From Streptomyces olindensis (lineage in GTDB: Bacteria > Actinomycetota > Actinomycetes > Streptomycetales > Streptomycetaceae): a DNA stretch of 64,000 nt. Both the position numbers and the translations under genes were made by a program. Below are positions 53,570 to 63,848 of this stretch, piece after piece; the stretch's first letter is position 1; each line of letters starts with the position of its first letter. Where the stretch lies: contig JJOH01000025.1 in assembly GCA_000696115.1 (NCBI GenBank), positions 25,254 to 89,253 of the forward strand, given 5' to 3'. The notes beneath the pieces were generated by a model, which saw only the letters and a list, made by a program, of their open reading frames with translations, was not told the origin of the DNA and did no database searches.

Positions 53570-54625
53570 CTACTTCTTCGGGGTGCGCAGGAGCGCCCCT
53601 ATGTGGGCGGCCGCGGTCGACAGGTGACGGCGGGCGTCGCGCAGTTGGTCGGCGGTGACGCCGTGGTCCCGGGCCGCGTCGCGGATGTCGTCCCGGAAGC
53701 GGTCGAGGAGGCGGTCCAGGTCGCGGGCGGGGTCGCCGGTGGAGTCTGTGGCGTCCTCGTGGGCCCAGGCCGGTTCGTAGGCGGCTGGGAAGCCCTCCGC
53801 GGGCTGTGAGCCGGCCGGCTCCGGCGCCGGCTTGCCCGGGCCGGTCCAGTCGAAGCCGAACTCCTTGCCGTAGTCCTTGCCGAACTCGCCCATCTCCTTG
53901 GCCAGTTCGCTCAGGCCCTCGCGCAGTCCCGTCGGCCAGTCGCCGCGGGCGAAGTGGTCCTGCACCTGCTCCTGGACCCGGCGGGCGATGCGCTGCACCT
54001 GCTCCTGGGCCTGGGCGCGGGCCTGCTCCTGGGCCTCCTTCGCCTGGCGGCGGGCGCGCTGGGCGTCCTCGCGGGCGCGGCGGCTCTCGTCCTTGGCGCG
54101 CCGGGCCTGCTCCTTCCACTCCTGCCGGGCGCGGCGCATCTCCTCCTTGGCGATGCGCCAGGCCTCCTTGTCGCCGTACGAGGAGAAGTCGCCGTACGGG
54201 GCGCCCTCCGCGCCGGGAACGCCCGTGCCGTTGCCCCGGCGGGCCTCCGTCGCCGCCGCGCGCATCTCGCGGCGCAGGTCGCCCGCGGCTCCGCGCACGT
54301 CGGCCTGGATCTCGGCGGCCAGCTCCGCGACCGACTCCCGGATCTCCAGCTCCAGGTCGGCCAGCTCTCCGCTGCGGTCGGCCAGTTCGGCGCGGCCCGC
54401 GTCCGTGATCGAGTACACCTTGCGGCCGCCCTCGGTGGTGTGGGTGACCAGACCCTCGGCCTCCAGCTTGGCCAGGCGCGGGTAGACCGTGCCCGCCGAC
54501 GGCGCGTACAGCCCCTGGAAGCGCTCCTCCAGGAGGCGGATCACCTCGTAGCCGTGTCGGGGAGCCTCGTCCAGCAGCTTCAGCAGGTAGAGGCGGAGGC
54601 GGCCATGGGCGAAGACGGGAGGCAT
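53570..54625 (-). CDS. PadR-family regulator with long coiled-coil tail
   Basis: A 351-residue protein. Residues 1 to about 85 are a PadR winged helix (YLLKLLDEAPRHGYEVIRLL, APSAGTVYPRLAKLEAEGLV). The rest is dominated by a highly charged Arg/Glu/Ala/Gln coiled coil (about residues 145-225), much longer than the usual PadR dimer helix. It follows the DUF4097 gene by one base, so the pair forms an operon and the regulator probably controls it. Confidence 0.87.
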   Translation of the reverse strand: MPPVFAHGRLRLYLLKLLDEAPRHGYEVIRLLEERFQGLYAPSAGTVYPRLAKLEAEGLVTHTTEGGRKVYSITDAGRAELADRSGELADLELEIRESVAELAAEIQADVRGAAGDLRREMRAAATEARRGNGTGVPGAEGAPYGDFSSYGDKEAWRIAKEEMRRARQEWKEQARRAKDESRRAREDAQRARRQAKEAQEQARAQAQEQVQRIARRVQEQVQDHFARGDWPTGLREGLSELAKEMGEFGKDYGKEFGFDWTGPGKPAPEPAGSQPAEGFPAAYEPAWAHEDATDSTGDPARDLDRLLDRFRDDIRDAARDHGVTADQLRDARRHLSTAAAHIGALLRTPKK

Positions 54626-54626
54626 G

Positions 54627-55625
54627 TCAGAGCACCTTCTTGTCGGTCGTGCCGTCGGCCGGGGCGGTGGTGGCGCCCTCGCCCGGGCCGGAGACGGAAT
54701 TGTCTCCCGAGTCGTCCCGCTGGCCGCTGCCCGGGGTTGCCGCCGAGCTGCCGGTGCCCGGGGTTTCCCCTGAGCCGCCGGTACCGGGGTGCGCGTCCCG
54801 GAGCGCGTCGTCCTCGTCCTCCGTGGCCGGCCGGCGCAGCAGGGCGATGGAGCCGGAGACGGTGGTGGCCCGCAGCTTGCCGTGGCCCGCGCCGAGGCGG
54901 CCGGTGATCTTGTGGGCGCCCCACTGGCCCTGCACCCGCAGGTCGTCGAAGGCGTTGGAGACGGAGCCGCTCGCCGTGTTGGCCTCGACCTCCGCGTCCG
55001 CCCGGTGGGGCAGCCGGATCGCGATCTCGCCCGAGACGCTGTTCAGCCGCACGTCCGTGGGGCCGTCCGGGTCGAGGTCGACGATCATGGAGCCGCTGAC
55101 CGAGTCGGCGCGCACGGAGGGGCCGGAGCCCTCGACCACCGTGAGGTCGCCGGAGACGGACTGGAACCGGAGCTCGCCGGTCACGTCCTGGGCCTCCAGG
55201 CTGCCGGAGACCGTCTGGGCGCGGACCGGGCCGGAGAGGCCCACGAGGGTCGTGTCACCGGTGACGCCCTTGATCGTCGACGGGCCGTCGATCCCGGAGA
55301 CCACGGCCGCCGCGCCGACCACTCCCACCTCCACCCGGGTCCCGGACGGGACGGCCAGGGAGACCACCGCGCTGCGGCGCCAGCCCTTGCGGTCCAGCCA
55401 GGTGAGGAAGCCCTTCCAGGGCAGGTCCTCGTAGGCCACCGCGAGGGTGCCGTCCTGCTGCGTCACCACCAGGGGAGGGCCCTCGATCTCCGAGATCTCC
55501 AGGCGGGCGGAACCCTCGTCCGTGCCCACCACGTTCACCGTTCCGTTGACGAGGCGTACGTGGAGTGTGCTCACGGGCTCGTCGAAGGTGAGCTTCCTCG
55601 GTTCCGTGACGGACCACTCGGACAT
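54627..55625 (-). CDS. DUF4097 beta-helix-like protein
   Basis: A 332-residue protein starting MSEWSVTEPRKLTFDEPVST. Its middle is built of about 20-residue beta repeats with recurring SVSG or TVSG turns (VRAQTVSGSLEAQDVTGELR, then FQSVSGDLTVVEGSGPSVRA), the DUF4097/DUF4098 fold. The last 60 residues are a low-complexity Gly/Thr/Ser/Pro tail. No signal peptide is seen, so it is probably cytoplasmic; the role is unknown. It is the first gene of the PadR operon, and palindromes lie in its leader. Confidence 0.85.
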   Translation of the reverse strand: MSEWSVTEPRKLTFDEPVSTLHVRLVNGTVNVVGTDEGSARLEISEIEGPPLVVTQQDGTLAVAYEDLPWKGFLTWLDRKGWRRSAVVSLAVPSGTRVEVGVVGAAAVVSGIDGPSTIKGVTGDTTLVGLSGPVRAQTVSGSLEAQDVTGELRFQSVSGDLTVVEGSGPSVRADSVSGSMIVDLDPDGPTDVRLNSVSGEIAIRLPHRADAEVEANTASGSVSNAFDDLRVQGQWGAHKITGRLGAGHGKLRATTVSGSIALLRRPATEDEDDALRDAHPGTGGSGETPGTGSSAATPGSGQRDDSGDNSVSGPGEGATTAPADGTTDKKVL

Positions 55626-55675
55626 GGTGCAGACCTCCCCGGCTCGACGCGCCATATCGCGTCTTCTTCTCATCA

Positions 55676-55685
55676 CGATATATCG
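55676..55685. promoter_or_regulatory. Palindrome CGATATATCG, candidate PadR operator
   Basis: A perfect 10-bp palindrome 51 bp upstream of the DUF4097 start, with a related CATATCGCG at about 55653-55661. The A/T-rich core is unusual in this GC-rich region and resembles PadR-type boxes. Confidence 0.6.
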
Positions 55686-55773
55686 CGGCCAGGGAAAGTC
55701 AAGACACCCGTTCTGGGGATGGCGAGGCCGCCAAAAGTGCCCAAAGAAGGATGATTCGCCCTAGCGTGTGACC

Positions 55774-56601
55774 ATGACGGAAGCCGCCCCCACCGGTCCC
55801 GCGCCCGGGGCACTGCTGCTGTGCCGGGCGGCGCCCGGGTCCGTCGCCCCCGTCGCCCACCTGCTGCGCGAACCCATGCAGCTCACCCGGGCGGGCGACG
55901 AATGGAGCGTGCTCGTCCCCGAGGGCCGGCCCTGGCGCGACGGCGCCGAGCCCGTCGACCGTGTCGTCACCGGCTGGGCCACGGCCCTCGCCGTCGGCGC
56001 GCCCTGGCCCGTCCTCGCCCTCTGGTGGGACGCCGACCACGCGGGCTTCACGCTGGCGTCCGGGTTCCGCCGCCCGGTCGGGTTCGTCTGGCTCACGAGC
56101 GGCGTCCCGGCGGGGGAGGACGAGGCGATGCGGACCTTCGCCGCGCGCGTGGGCCTCGACCCCGTCCTGGACCTCCAGGCCCTCGACCGGCTGACGAAAC
56201 CCGACACCGCGGCCGACGCCCGCACCCGCCTGCGCGCTCTGCTCGCGGTCCTCGCGCGCGTGGGCGTCTCACTGCCTCCCGGCCTGGCACCCGGGGAACC
56301 CGCCCACCGCCTCCGGGAAGCCGCGCGGCTCCAGCCGGACAGCCTCCCGGTCGAGTGGCCGGGCTGGCGGGAGGCGGTCGCCGAACGCGGCACCGTCGAC
56401 CACAGCCGCCTCGGCCCCTGGATGCCCTGGACCGGCGGCCCCAGGGCCCGCGCCCTGGCCCTCGCGCAGCTGGCGGCGGGCGTGGCCCTCACGGCCTGGG
56501 GGCTACGGCGACACAGCGGCGGCCGGCTCGTGGCCGGGGCCCTGTTCCTGGCCCACGGCACATGGGGTCTGGCGTACGGCCTCACGCATCCGCGCGACTG
56601 A
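55774..56601 (+). CDS. Conserved hypothetical protein
   Basis: A 275-residue protein starting MTEAAPTGPAPGALLLCRAA. The first about 220 residues are soluble and Trp-containing (LALWWDADHAGFTLASGFRR); the C-terminus has one or two hydrophobic segments (LALAQLAAGVALTAWGLRRH, LVAGALFLAHGTWGLAYGLT). No motif was recognised. TAGCGT lies six bases before the ATG, so the message is probably leaderless; GTG 55768 is an alternative start. It is divergent from the PadR operon. Confidence 0.75.
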   Translation: MTEAAPTGPAPGALLLCRAAPGSVAPVAHLLREPMQLTRAGDEWSVLVPEGRPWRDGAEPVDRVVTGWATALAVGAPWPVLALWWDADHAGFTLASGFRRPVGFVWLTSGVPAGEDEAMRTFAARVGLDPVLDLQALDRLTKPDTAADARTRLRALLAVLARVGVSLPPGLAPGEPAHRLREAARLQPDSLPVEWPGWREAVAERGTVDHSRLGPWMPWTGGPRARALALAQLAAGVALTAWGLRRHSGGRLVAGALFLAHGTWGLAYGLTHPRD

Positions 56602-56657
56602 GGCCCCCGCAGGACCGGCCAGGACCGACGCCGTCGATCCCCCGGCCCGGCCGGCCC

Positions 56658-56837
56658 CTACTCGTCGTCCTCGTCGTCCAGCCGCGCCAGCCACGTCGCC
56701 AGCCGCTCCACCGGCACCTCGAAGTCGGGGTTGAGATCGACGAACGTCCGCAGCTGCTCGGCGAGCCACTCGAAGGTGATCTCCTCCTCGCCGCGCCGCT
56801 TCTCGAGTTCCTCGATGCCTCGGTCGGTGAAGTACAC
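56658..56837 (-). CDS. Small conserved protein (DUF6104-like)
   Basis: A 59-residue acidic protein starting VYFTDRGIEELEKRRGEEEI, with AGGAGAA well placed before its GTG. The helix ITFEWLAEQLRTFVDLNPDF and the final ARLDDEDDE are the clearest features. I associate it with DUF6104 of actinomycetes; the function is unknown. It is too short to stand out except by its ribosome site and codon bias. Confidence 0.8.
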   Translation of the reverse strand: MYFTDRGIEELEKRRGEEEITFEWLAEQLRTFVDLNPDFEVPVERLATWLARLDDEDDE

Positions 56838-56953
56838 GGGTGTTCTCCTGGGGCTGGGCCTGGGGCCTCGGGTCGTACCCCTCCAGGTTATGCGGCCCGG
56901 TGTCCCACCCGTACCGCACGGTTTCCCCCACCTGCGCGAGGGCCGGCCTGAAA

Positions 56954-57001
56954 ACGGGTCCGGCCCCACCACCTCGGACGAGGCGATGGGGCCGGACCCG
57001 T
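56954..57001 (-). terminator. Terminator of the 2-oxoglutarate decarboxylase gene
   Basis: ACGGGTCCGGCCCC pairs perfectly over 14 bases with GGGGCCGGACCCGT around a 20-base loop, 22 bases beyond the gene's stop. Confidence 0.88.
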
Positions 57002-57023
57002 ACACGAGCCGATGCTCAGAGGC

Positions 57024-60000
57024 TCACGCCTCGAACACCTCACGCACCAACTGCTCCTGCTCGGCCTGGTGCCGCTTCGCGGAACCCACGGCCGGGGACG
57101 AGCTGTGCGGACGCGAGATGCGGCGCAGGCGCTCGCCGTGCGGGACGTCCGCGCCGACGGCCAGGTCCAGGTGGTCGATCAGGTTGAGCGCGATGAACGG
57201 CCAGGCACCCTGGTTCGCCGGCTCCTCCTGGGCCCACAGGTACTTCTCGGCGTTCGGGTACTTCTTGATCTCCGCCTGGAGCTCGGCACCCGGCAGCGGG
57301 TACAGGCGCTCGATGCGGATGATCGCCGTGTCCGTGACGCCGCGCTTCTGACGCTCGGCCTCCAGGTCGTAGTAGACCTTGCCGGCGCAGAAGACGACCT
57401 TCTTGACCGCGGCCGGGTCCACCGACGCGTCGCCGATGACCGGCTGGAACTGCCCGGTCGTGAACTCCTCCGCCTTCGACGCCGCCGCCTTCAGGCGCAG
57501 CATCGACTTCGGCGTGAAGACCACCAGCGGCTTGTGGTGCGGGTTGTGCACCTGCCACCGCAGGAGGTGGAAGTAGTTCGACGGCGACGTCGGCATGGCG
57601 ACCGTCATGTTGTTCTGGGCGCAGAGCTGCAGGAACCGCTCCGGGCGGGCCGAGGAGTGGTCCGGGCCCTGGCCCTCGTAGCCGTGCGGCAGGAGCAGGA
57701 CGACGCCGGAGGTCTGGGCCCACTTCTGCTCGGCCGAGGAGATGAACTCGTCCACGACCGTCTGGGCGCCGTTGACGAAGTCGCCGAACTGCGCCTCCCA
57801 CATCACGAGCGCGTTCGGGCGGGCCAGCGAGTAGCCGTACTCGAAGCCCATCGCCGCGTACTCGGAGAGGAGGGAGTTGTAGACGTTGAGCCGCGCCTGG
57901 TCCTCGGAGAGGTACTGCAGCGGCGTGTACTCGTCGCCCGTGGTGCGGTCGATGATGACCGCGTGGCGCTGGCCGAACGTACCGCGCTGCGAGTCCTGGC
58001 CGGCCAGGCGGACCGGGACGCCCTCCAGGAGGAGGGAGCCGACCGCGAGGGTCTCGCCCATGCCCCAGTCGATCGTGCCGTCCTCGACCATCGACGCGCG
58101 GCGCTGCAGCTGCGGCAGCAGACGCGGGTGGACGGTGATGTGGTCGGGGATGTTGACCTGGGACTCGGCGATCCGCTTGACGACCTCCGAGGTCACCGCG
58201 GTGTTCACGGCGACCGGGAACTCGGCCTGCGGGTCGGAGGGCTCCACGGCGGACGGCTGCGAGGTGGCCTCGCGGACCTCTGTGAAGACCTTCTCCAGCT
58301 GGCCCTGGTAGTCCTGCAGCGCCTGCTCGGCCTCTTCCAGGGTGATGTCGCCGCGACCGATGAGGGACTCGGTGTACAGCTTGCGCACCGAGCGCTTCTT
58401 GTCGATCAGGTCGTACATCAGCGGCTGGGTGAAGGCCGGGTTGTCCGACTCGTTGTGACCGCGGCGGCGGTAGCAGATGAGGTCGATCACCACGTCCTTG
58501 TTGAACGCCTGGCGGAACTCGAAGGCGAGTCGCGCCACGCGGACGACGGCCTCGGGGTCGTCGCCGTTCACGTGGAAGATCGGGGCCTCGATCATCCTCG
58601 CCACGTCCGTCGCGTACATCGAGGAGCGGGAGGACTCCGGGGCGGCCGTGAAGCCGACCTGGTTGTTGATGACGATGTGGACCGTGCCGCCGGTGCGGTA
58701 GCCGCGCAGCTGCGACATGTTCAGGGTCTCGGCCACCACGCCCTGGCCCGCGAAGGCCGCGTCGCCGTGGATCGCCACCGGCAGGACCGTGAAGTCCGTG
58801 CCGCCCTTGTTGATGATGTCCTGCTTGGCGCGGGAGACGCCCTCCAGGACCGGGTCGACCGCCTCCAGGTGCGAGGGGTTGGCGACCAGGGAGACCTTGA
58901 TCTGCTCGCCGTCGAGGCCCGTGAAGGTGCCCTCGGCGCCCAGGTGGTACTTCACGTCGCCGGAGCCGTGCATCGACTTCGGGTCGAGGTTGCCCTCGAA
59001 CTCGCGGAAGATCTGCGCGTACGACTTGCCGACGATGTTGGCGAGGACGTTCAGGCGGCCGCGGTGGGCCATGCCGATGACGACCTCGTCCAGGCGGGAC
59101 TCGGCAGCGGAGTCCAGCACCGCGTCCAGCAGCGGGATGACGGACTCGCCGCCCTCCAGGGAGAAGCGCTTCTGGCCGACGTACTTCGTCTGCAGGAAGG
59201 TCTCGAAGGCCTCGGCCGCGTTCAGGCGGCGCAGGATGCGCAGCTGCTCCTCGCGCTCCGGCTTGGAGTGCGGGCGCTCCACGCGGTCCTGGATCCACTT
59301 GCGCTGCTTCGGGTCCTGGATGTGCATGAACTCGATGCCGGTGGTGCGGCAGTACGAGTCGCGCAGGACGCCGAGGATGTCGCGCAGCTTCATCATCGAC
59401 TTGCCGGCGAAGCCGCCGACGGCGAACTCGCGCTCCAGGTCCCAGAGCGTGAGGCCGTGCTCGGTGATGTCCAGGTCGGGGTGCTTGCGCTGCTGGTACT
59501 CCAGCGGGTCGGTGTCGGCCATGACGTGGCCGCGGACCCGGTAGGAGTGGATCAGCTCGAAGACGCGGGCGGCCTTGGTGACGTCGTCGTCGTGGCTGGC
59601 GTCGATGTCCTTGAGCCAGCGGACCGGCTCGTAGGGGATGCGCAGCGCCTCGAAGATGTCGTCGTAGAAGCCGTTCTCGCCGAGCAGCAGGTTGGCGACC
59701 TGGCGGAGGAACTCGCCGGAGGCGGCGCCCTGGATGACCCGGTGGTCGTAGGTCGACGTGAGCGTCATGACCTTCGAGATGCCGAGCTTGTTCAGGGTGT
59801 CCTGGGAGGTGCCCTGGAACTCAGCCGGGTAGTCCATGGAGCCGACGCCCATGATCACCGACTGGCCGGGCATCAGGCGCGGCACCGAGTGGACCGTGCC
59901 GAGGCCGCCGGGGTTGGTCAGGGAGACCGTGACGCCGGAGAAGTCGTCCATCGTCAGCTTGCCGTCGCGGGCGCGGCGGACGATGTCCTCGTAGGCCTGC

Positions 60001-60846
60001 CAGAACTCGAAGAAGTTCAGCGTCTCGGCCTTCTTGATCGCCGCGACGACCAGCTGGCGGTCGCCGTTCGGCTTGACCAGGTCGATGGCGAGACCGAGGT
60101 TGACGTGGTCCGGCTTGACCAGGGTCGGCTTGCCGTCGACCTTCGCGAACGAGTAGTTCATCGCCGGCATGGCCTTGATCGCCTGGACCATGGCGTAGCC
60201 GATGAGGTGCGTGAAGGAGATCTTCCCGCCGCGCGCCCGCTTGAGGTGGTTGTTGATGACGATGCGGTTGTCGAACAGCAGCTTCACCGGGACCGCGCGC
60301 ACGGACGTGGCCGTGGGCAGCTCCAGCGAGGCGTCCATGTTCTTCGCGACCGCGGCGGCGGGGCCGCGCAGCACGACCTGCTCGGGGCCCGAGGGGGCCT
60401 CGGCCGCGGGCTCGGCCTTCTTCGCGGGAGCGGCCGGCTTGGCGGCGGCCGGGGCGGCCTTCGCGGGAGCGGCGGCCTGGGCCGGGGCCTGCGCGGCGGG
60501 CTTCGCCTGGGCCGGAGCCGGGGCGGGAGCCTGCGCGGCGGCGGGCTTCTCGGCCGCCGGCGCGGGGGGCCTGGGCGGGAGCGGCCGGGGCGGCGGGCTG
60601 AGCGGTGGTGGTCCCCGCGGCCCCCGCGGCCGCGGTACCCGCCGGAGCCGAGGCGGCAGCGGCGCCCGGCTTGTAGTCGGCGAAGAAGTCCCACCAGGCT
60701 CGGTCTACCGAATTCGGGTCCTGGAGGTACTGCTGATAGATCTCGTCGACGAGCCACTCGTTGGCACCGAACGACGCGGCGGGGTTCTTGCCCGCTTGGT
60801 CGGTGTCGGTCGAGATGCTCGAGTTACTGGGGGACTGTGGCGACAC
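57024..60846 (-). CDS. kgd: Multifunctional 2-oxoglutarate decarboxylase/dehydrogenase (Kgd/SucA), apparent +1 frameshift
   Basis: About 1273 residues if one base is removed. The start GTG at 60846 (VSPQSPSNSS) has GAAGAGGGCGG upstream. The N-terminus NEWLVDEIYQQYLQDPNSVD is the E1 subunit-binding helix, then an Ala/Pro linker, an E2-like acyltransferase domain (catalytic His in TYDHRVIQGAASGEF) and the thiamine-diphosphate E1 domain (GMAHRGRLNVLANIVGKSYA). It feeds the TCA cycle at 2-oxoglutarate. The N-terminal frame runs into nonsense in the linker, while the catalytic frame begins there; dropping one G from the G6 run at 60564-60569 joins them exactly. A sequencing error is the likeliest cause. 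Confidence 0.9.
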
Positions 60847-61127
60847 GGCGGCAACCGCCCTCTTCCGCTTCACAAGATGATGGACAGCGGGAATCAAGGC
60901 TACGCCTCCCGGACCGGGAAGGTCAGGTCGGGCCCGTTCAACGTCGTGTAAGTCACATCTCAGACCGTGTTTCGGGCCTTGAAATGGCGGGAAACAAGCG
61001 TGGTTCCGCTTGAGGAGGGAAGGGCGGAGCAGGGCCCCGGACGCCGATGGCGCGGGCCTGTGCCTGATCACACGTGTCCGTCAGCGCGGACGCCGGTGGA
61101 TCTTGTGGCTCCGCTTCGAACTTTACG

Positions 61128-62240
61128 TCAACTTGGCACGGATGGCTCTCCTGGAAGAGTGACAAGAATCCGGCAACCTCGCTCGGATTCGGCCACTCCG
61201 ATCCGTCCGCCGTGCAGATCCACCGCCCAGCGGGCGATCGCCAGGCCGAGGCCCGTGCCGCCGTCGCTGCCCGGCCCCTGCGGGCGTTTGGCACTGCCCC
61301 GGTTGAACCGCTCGAAGACCCGGTGCCACTCGGACTTCGGAATGCCGGGGCCCTCGTCCAGGACCTCCAGTTGCAGCGACTCCGGCAGCGGTCCGCGCCG
61401 CGCCTTGACCGTCACCCGGCCGTGCGGCGGACTGTGTTTGACCGCGTTGTCGATGAGGTTGGCGACGACCTGGTGGATGCGCTCCGGATCGGCGTGCGCG
61501 GTCAACTCCGGCGGGTGGACGTCGAGGTGCAGATGGACGTCGGTCCGCGTGTGGCTGCCCGAGCCGGTGGCGATGCCCGCGCGGACGGAGGCGACCATGT
61601 TGGCCTCCTTCAGCACACCGGACAGGTACGGCCACACCTCGAACCGCCGTTTCTTCAGCGGTACGACGCCGTTGTCCAGGCGGGAGAGGTCAAGCAGCGT
61701 CTCCACCAGCCGGCCGAGGCGCTCGGTCTGCTTCAGCGCCGTGCGCATCGTCTCCGGGTCGGCCTGCGTGACCCCGTCGACGATGTTCTCCAGCACCGCG
61801 CGCAGACCCGCGATGGGCGTGCGCAGCTCGTGCGAGACGTTCGCCACCAGCTCCTTGCGCTGGCGGTCCTGGGCCTCCAGCTCGTCGGCCATGGCGTTGA
61901 TCGTCACGGCCAGATCACCCAGCTCGTCACGGCGGTTCTCCCGCGTGCGGCGGGTGTAGTCGCCCTGCGAGATGGAACGCGCCACCGCTGTCATCTCGTC
62001 CAGCGGCGCGGTGAGCGAATGGGCCACGAACTGCGTAATGAGCAGCGTGGCGATCATCGAGAAGACCGTGATGAAGCGCAGCTCCGTCTTCGTGTGCACC
62101 GCGATCACCGACAGGCCGGTGGTGATCAGCACCGAGATGACGACCAGCGCGCCCAGTTTGGTCTTGATCGAGAACGGGCTCACCCCGCCCCAGGGTTCCG
62201 GCTCCCCGGGGTTTCTCCGTGCGGCCGGCCCGCCGCTCAT
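61128..62240 (-). CDS. Two-component sensor histidine kinase
   Basis: A 370-residue kinase with two closely spaced membrane helices (LGALVVISVLITTGLSVIAV and FITVFSMIATLLITQFVAHS), a HAMP domain (LTAPLDEMTAVARSISQGDY), HisKA with ELVANVSHELRTPIAGLRAV, and an ATPase domain (HQVVANLIDNAVKHSPPHGR, GTGLGLAIARWAVDLHGGRI). The loop between the helices is very short, so it probably senses from within the membrane or cytoplasm. It overlaps the response regulator by four bases. Confidence 0.93.
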   Translation of the reverse strand: MSGGPAARRNPGEPEPWGGVSPFSIKTKLGALVVISVLITTGLSVIAVHTKTELRFITVFSMIATLLITQFVAHSLTAPLDEMTAVARSISQGDYTRRTRENRRDELGDLAVTINAMADELEAQDRQRKELVANVSHELRTPIAGLRAVLENIVDGVTQADPETMRTALKQTERLGRLVETLLDLSRLDNGVVPLKKRRFEVWPYLSGVLKEANMVASVRAGIATGSGSHTRTDVHLHLDVHPPELTAHADPERIHQVVANLIDNAVKHSPPHGRVTVKARRGPLPESLQLEVLDEGPGIPKSEWHRVFERFNRGSAKRPQGPGSDGGTGLGLAIARWAVDLHGGRIGVAESERGCRILVTLPGEPSVPS

Positions 62241-62977
62241 GGCGTCGGGGTCTCCAGGGCGTAACCGACGCCGTGCACCGTACGGATCCGCTCGGCGCCG
62301 ATCTTCCGGCGGAGCGCCTTGATGTGGCTGTCGACCGTGCGCGTGCCGGAGGCGTCCGCCCAGTCCCAGACCTCGGCGAGCAGCTGCTCGCGCGAGAGCA
62401 CCGCACGCGGGGTGTTGGCCAGGCACACCAGCAGGTCGAACTCGGTGGGGGTGAGGTGGACGTCCTCACTGCGCACCCGGACCCGGCGCTGCGCGTGGTC
62501 GATCTCCAGCTCGCCGAGGCGCAGGATGCCGCTGCGCGGCGTCGCGGCGGCCAGCGCGGCCCGCTCCACGCGGCGCAGCAGCACGTGCACGCGCGCCGCC
62601 AACTCCCGCATCGAGAAGGGCTTCGTCATGTAGTCGTCGGCGCCGACGCCGAGCCCGACCAGCATGTCGGTCTCGTCGTCGCGCGCGGTGAGCATCAGCA
62701 CCGGCACCGGGCGGGCGGCCTGCACGCGGCGGCAGACCTCCAGACCGTCGAAGCCGGGCAGCATGATGTCGAGGATCAGCAGGTCGGGCTGCCATGCCTC
62801 GGCCGTGTCGACGGCGGCCGGGCCGTCACCCGCTGTTTGCACGAGGAATCCCTCGGCTCGCAGGCGGGTCGCGATGGCGTCCACGATCGTGGCGTCGTCC
62901 TCGACGACGAGAACCCGGCGCTGCGCGCCCGGGGTAGCCGTCGCCGAACCGTTGTGGGAGGTGTGTGTCTGCTCCAT
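62237..62977 (-). CDS. OmpR-type response regulator
   Basis: A 246-residue regulator: receiver domain (RRVLVVEDDATIVDAIATRL, phospho-Asp in LLILDIMLPGFDG, Lys in DDYMTKPF) and winged-helix DNA-binding domain (LTPTEFDLLVCLANTPRAVL, TVDSHIKALRRKIGAERIRT, VHGVGYAL). It is coupled to the kinase downstream by an ATGA overlap. Target genes are unknown; the pair sits upstream of and co-oriented with kgd. Confidence 0.94.
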   Translation of the reverse strand: MEQTHTSHNGSATATPGAQRRVLVVEDDATIVDAIATRLRAEGFLVQTAGDGPAAVDTAEAWQPDLLILDIMLPGFDGLEVCRRVQAARPVPVLMLTARDDETDMLVGLGVGADDYMTKPFSMRELAARVHVLLRRVERAALAAATPRSGILRLGELEIDHAQRRVRVRSEDVHLTPTEFDLLVCLANTPRAVLSREQLLAEVWDWADASGTRTVDSHIKALRRKIGAERIRTVHGVGYALETPTP

Positions 62978-63112
62978 CGCCCGCCCCTGGGGTGTGCTTT
63001 CCGGAATCAGTGGGGTGATTCCTCATGACTGGCTATGCCTGCGCATGGTTGCGATTGACGCTTGAATGATCGGCGTCAGAGGAGCAGCGTACGGGGAGTC
63101 AGCACACCTTTG

Positions 63113-63793
63113 CTATCCAGGGCTGATGGCGAGGTGCACGACGTCCGGCACGCCCCGGGCAACCGGGATCTCTTCGGTACGCACCTGTTGGAACCCGGCA
63201 TTCCACAAGGTTTCTTCGAATTCCGGAGACGGCTGGGCGGACCAGACGGCGAGTACCCCGCCGGACCTCAACACCCGTGCGCAGCTGGCCAGTCCGGCTT
63301 CCCGGTAGAGATTTCCGTTGCCCTCCGTGACGGTCCAGCCGGGGCCGTTGTCGATGTCGAGGCAGAGCGCGTCGTACGTGGCGGATGTCTCATTGACGTA
63401 TGCGACGAGATCGGCTTCGACGATTTCCGTGCGGGGGTCGGCGAGGGCCTCGGCGGAGATCGTGGAGAGCGGGCCGTCGCGGTGCCATTCGACAATCGCG
63501 TGCTCGCGTTCCACCACCGTGATCCGTCCCCAGCGCGGGTCCGCCGCCGCGTGTGCGAGGGAGAAGCCGACGCCGAGTCCGCCGATCAGCACGTCGGGAC
63601 GGGGCCGGTCGGGCAGGGCGTCCAGGGCCGCGTCGACCAGCCGCCGCTCCGAGCGGCCGTCGGAGGTGTCCATCAGGAAGCAGCCGTTCGCGATGATCTC
63701 CAGTCGGCCGCCGGGCCGCTGCCGCAGCACGACCTCGCCGTGCGGGCCCTCGCGACGGTCCAGGACATCGGGAATGTCGTTCGGGGTGGGCAT
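63113..63793 (-). CDS. Spermidine-synthase-like methyltransferase-fold protein
   Basis: A 226-residue protein starting MPTPNDIPDVLDRREGPHGE. VLIGGLGVGFSLAHAAADPR is the nucleotide-binding glycine loop of the spermidine synthase/methyltransferase fold, and YDALCLDIDNGPGWTVTEGN carries the acidic segment after strand 4. The putrescine-site residues cannot be confirmed, so an aminopropyl transferase is only one option. The ATG was chosen over a longer repeat-derived reading to 63985. Confidence 0.85.
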   Translation of the reverse strand: MPTPNDIPDVLDRREGPHGEVVLRQRPGGRLEIIANGCFLMDTSDGRSERRLVDAALDALPDRPRPDVLIGGLGVGFSLAHAAADPRWGRITVVEREHAIVEWHRDGPLSTISAEALADPRTEIVEADLVAYVNETSATYDALCLDIDNGPGWTVTEGNGNLYREAGLASCARVLRSGGVLAVWSAQPSPEFEETLWNAGFQQVRTEEIPVARGVPDVVHLAISPG

Positions 63794-63848
63794 GGAGCCA
63801 TCCTGGCAGGGGCGCGATTCCGGTGCCCGGAATTTCCGCGCGGGCTGC

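Noticed and set aside
57012..61013. A 1333-codon open frame on the plus strand opposite kgd
   Set aside because: It mirrors the minus-strand gene codon for codon, has Arg/Val/Leu-biased composition typical of GC-rich shadow frames, and no recognisable domain.
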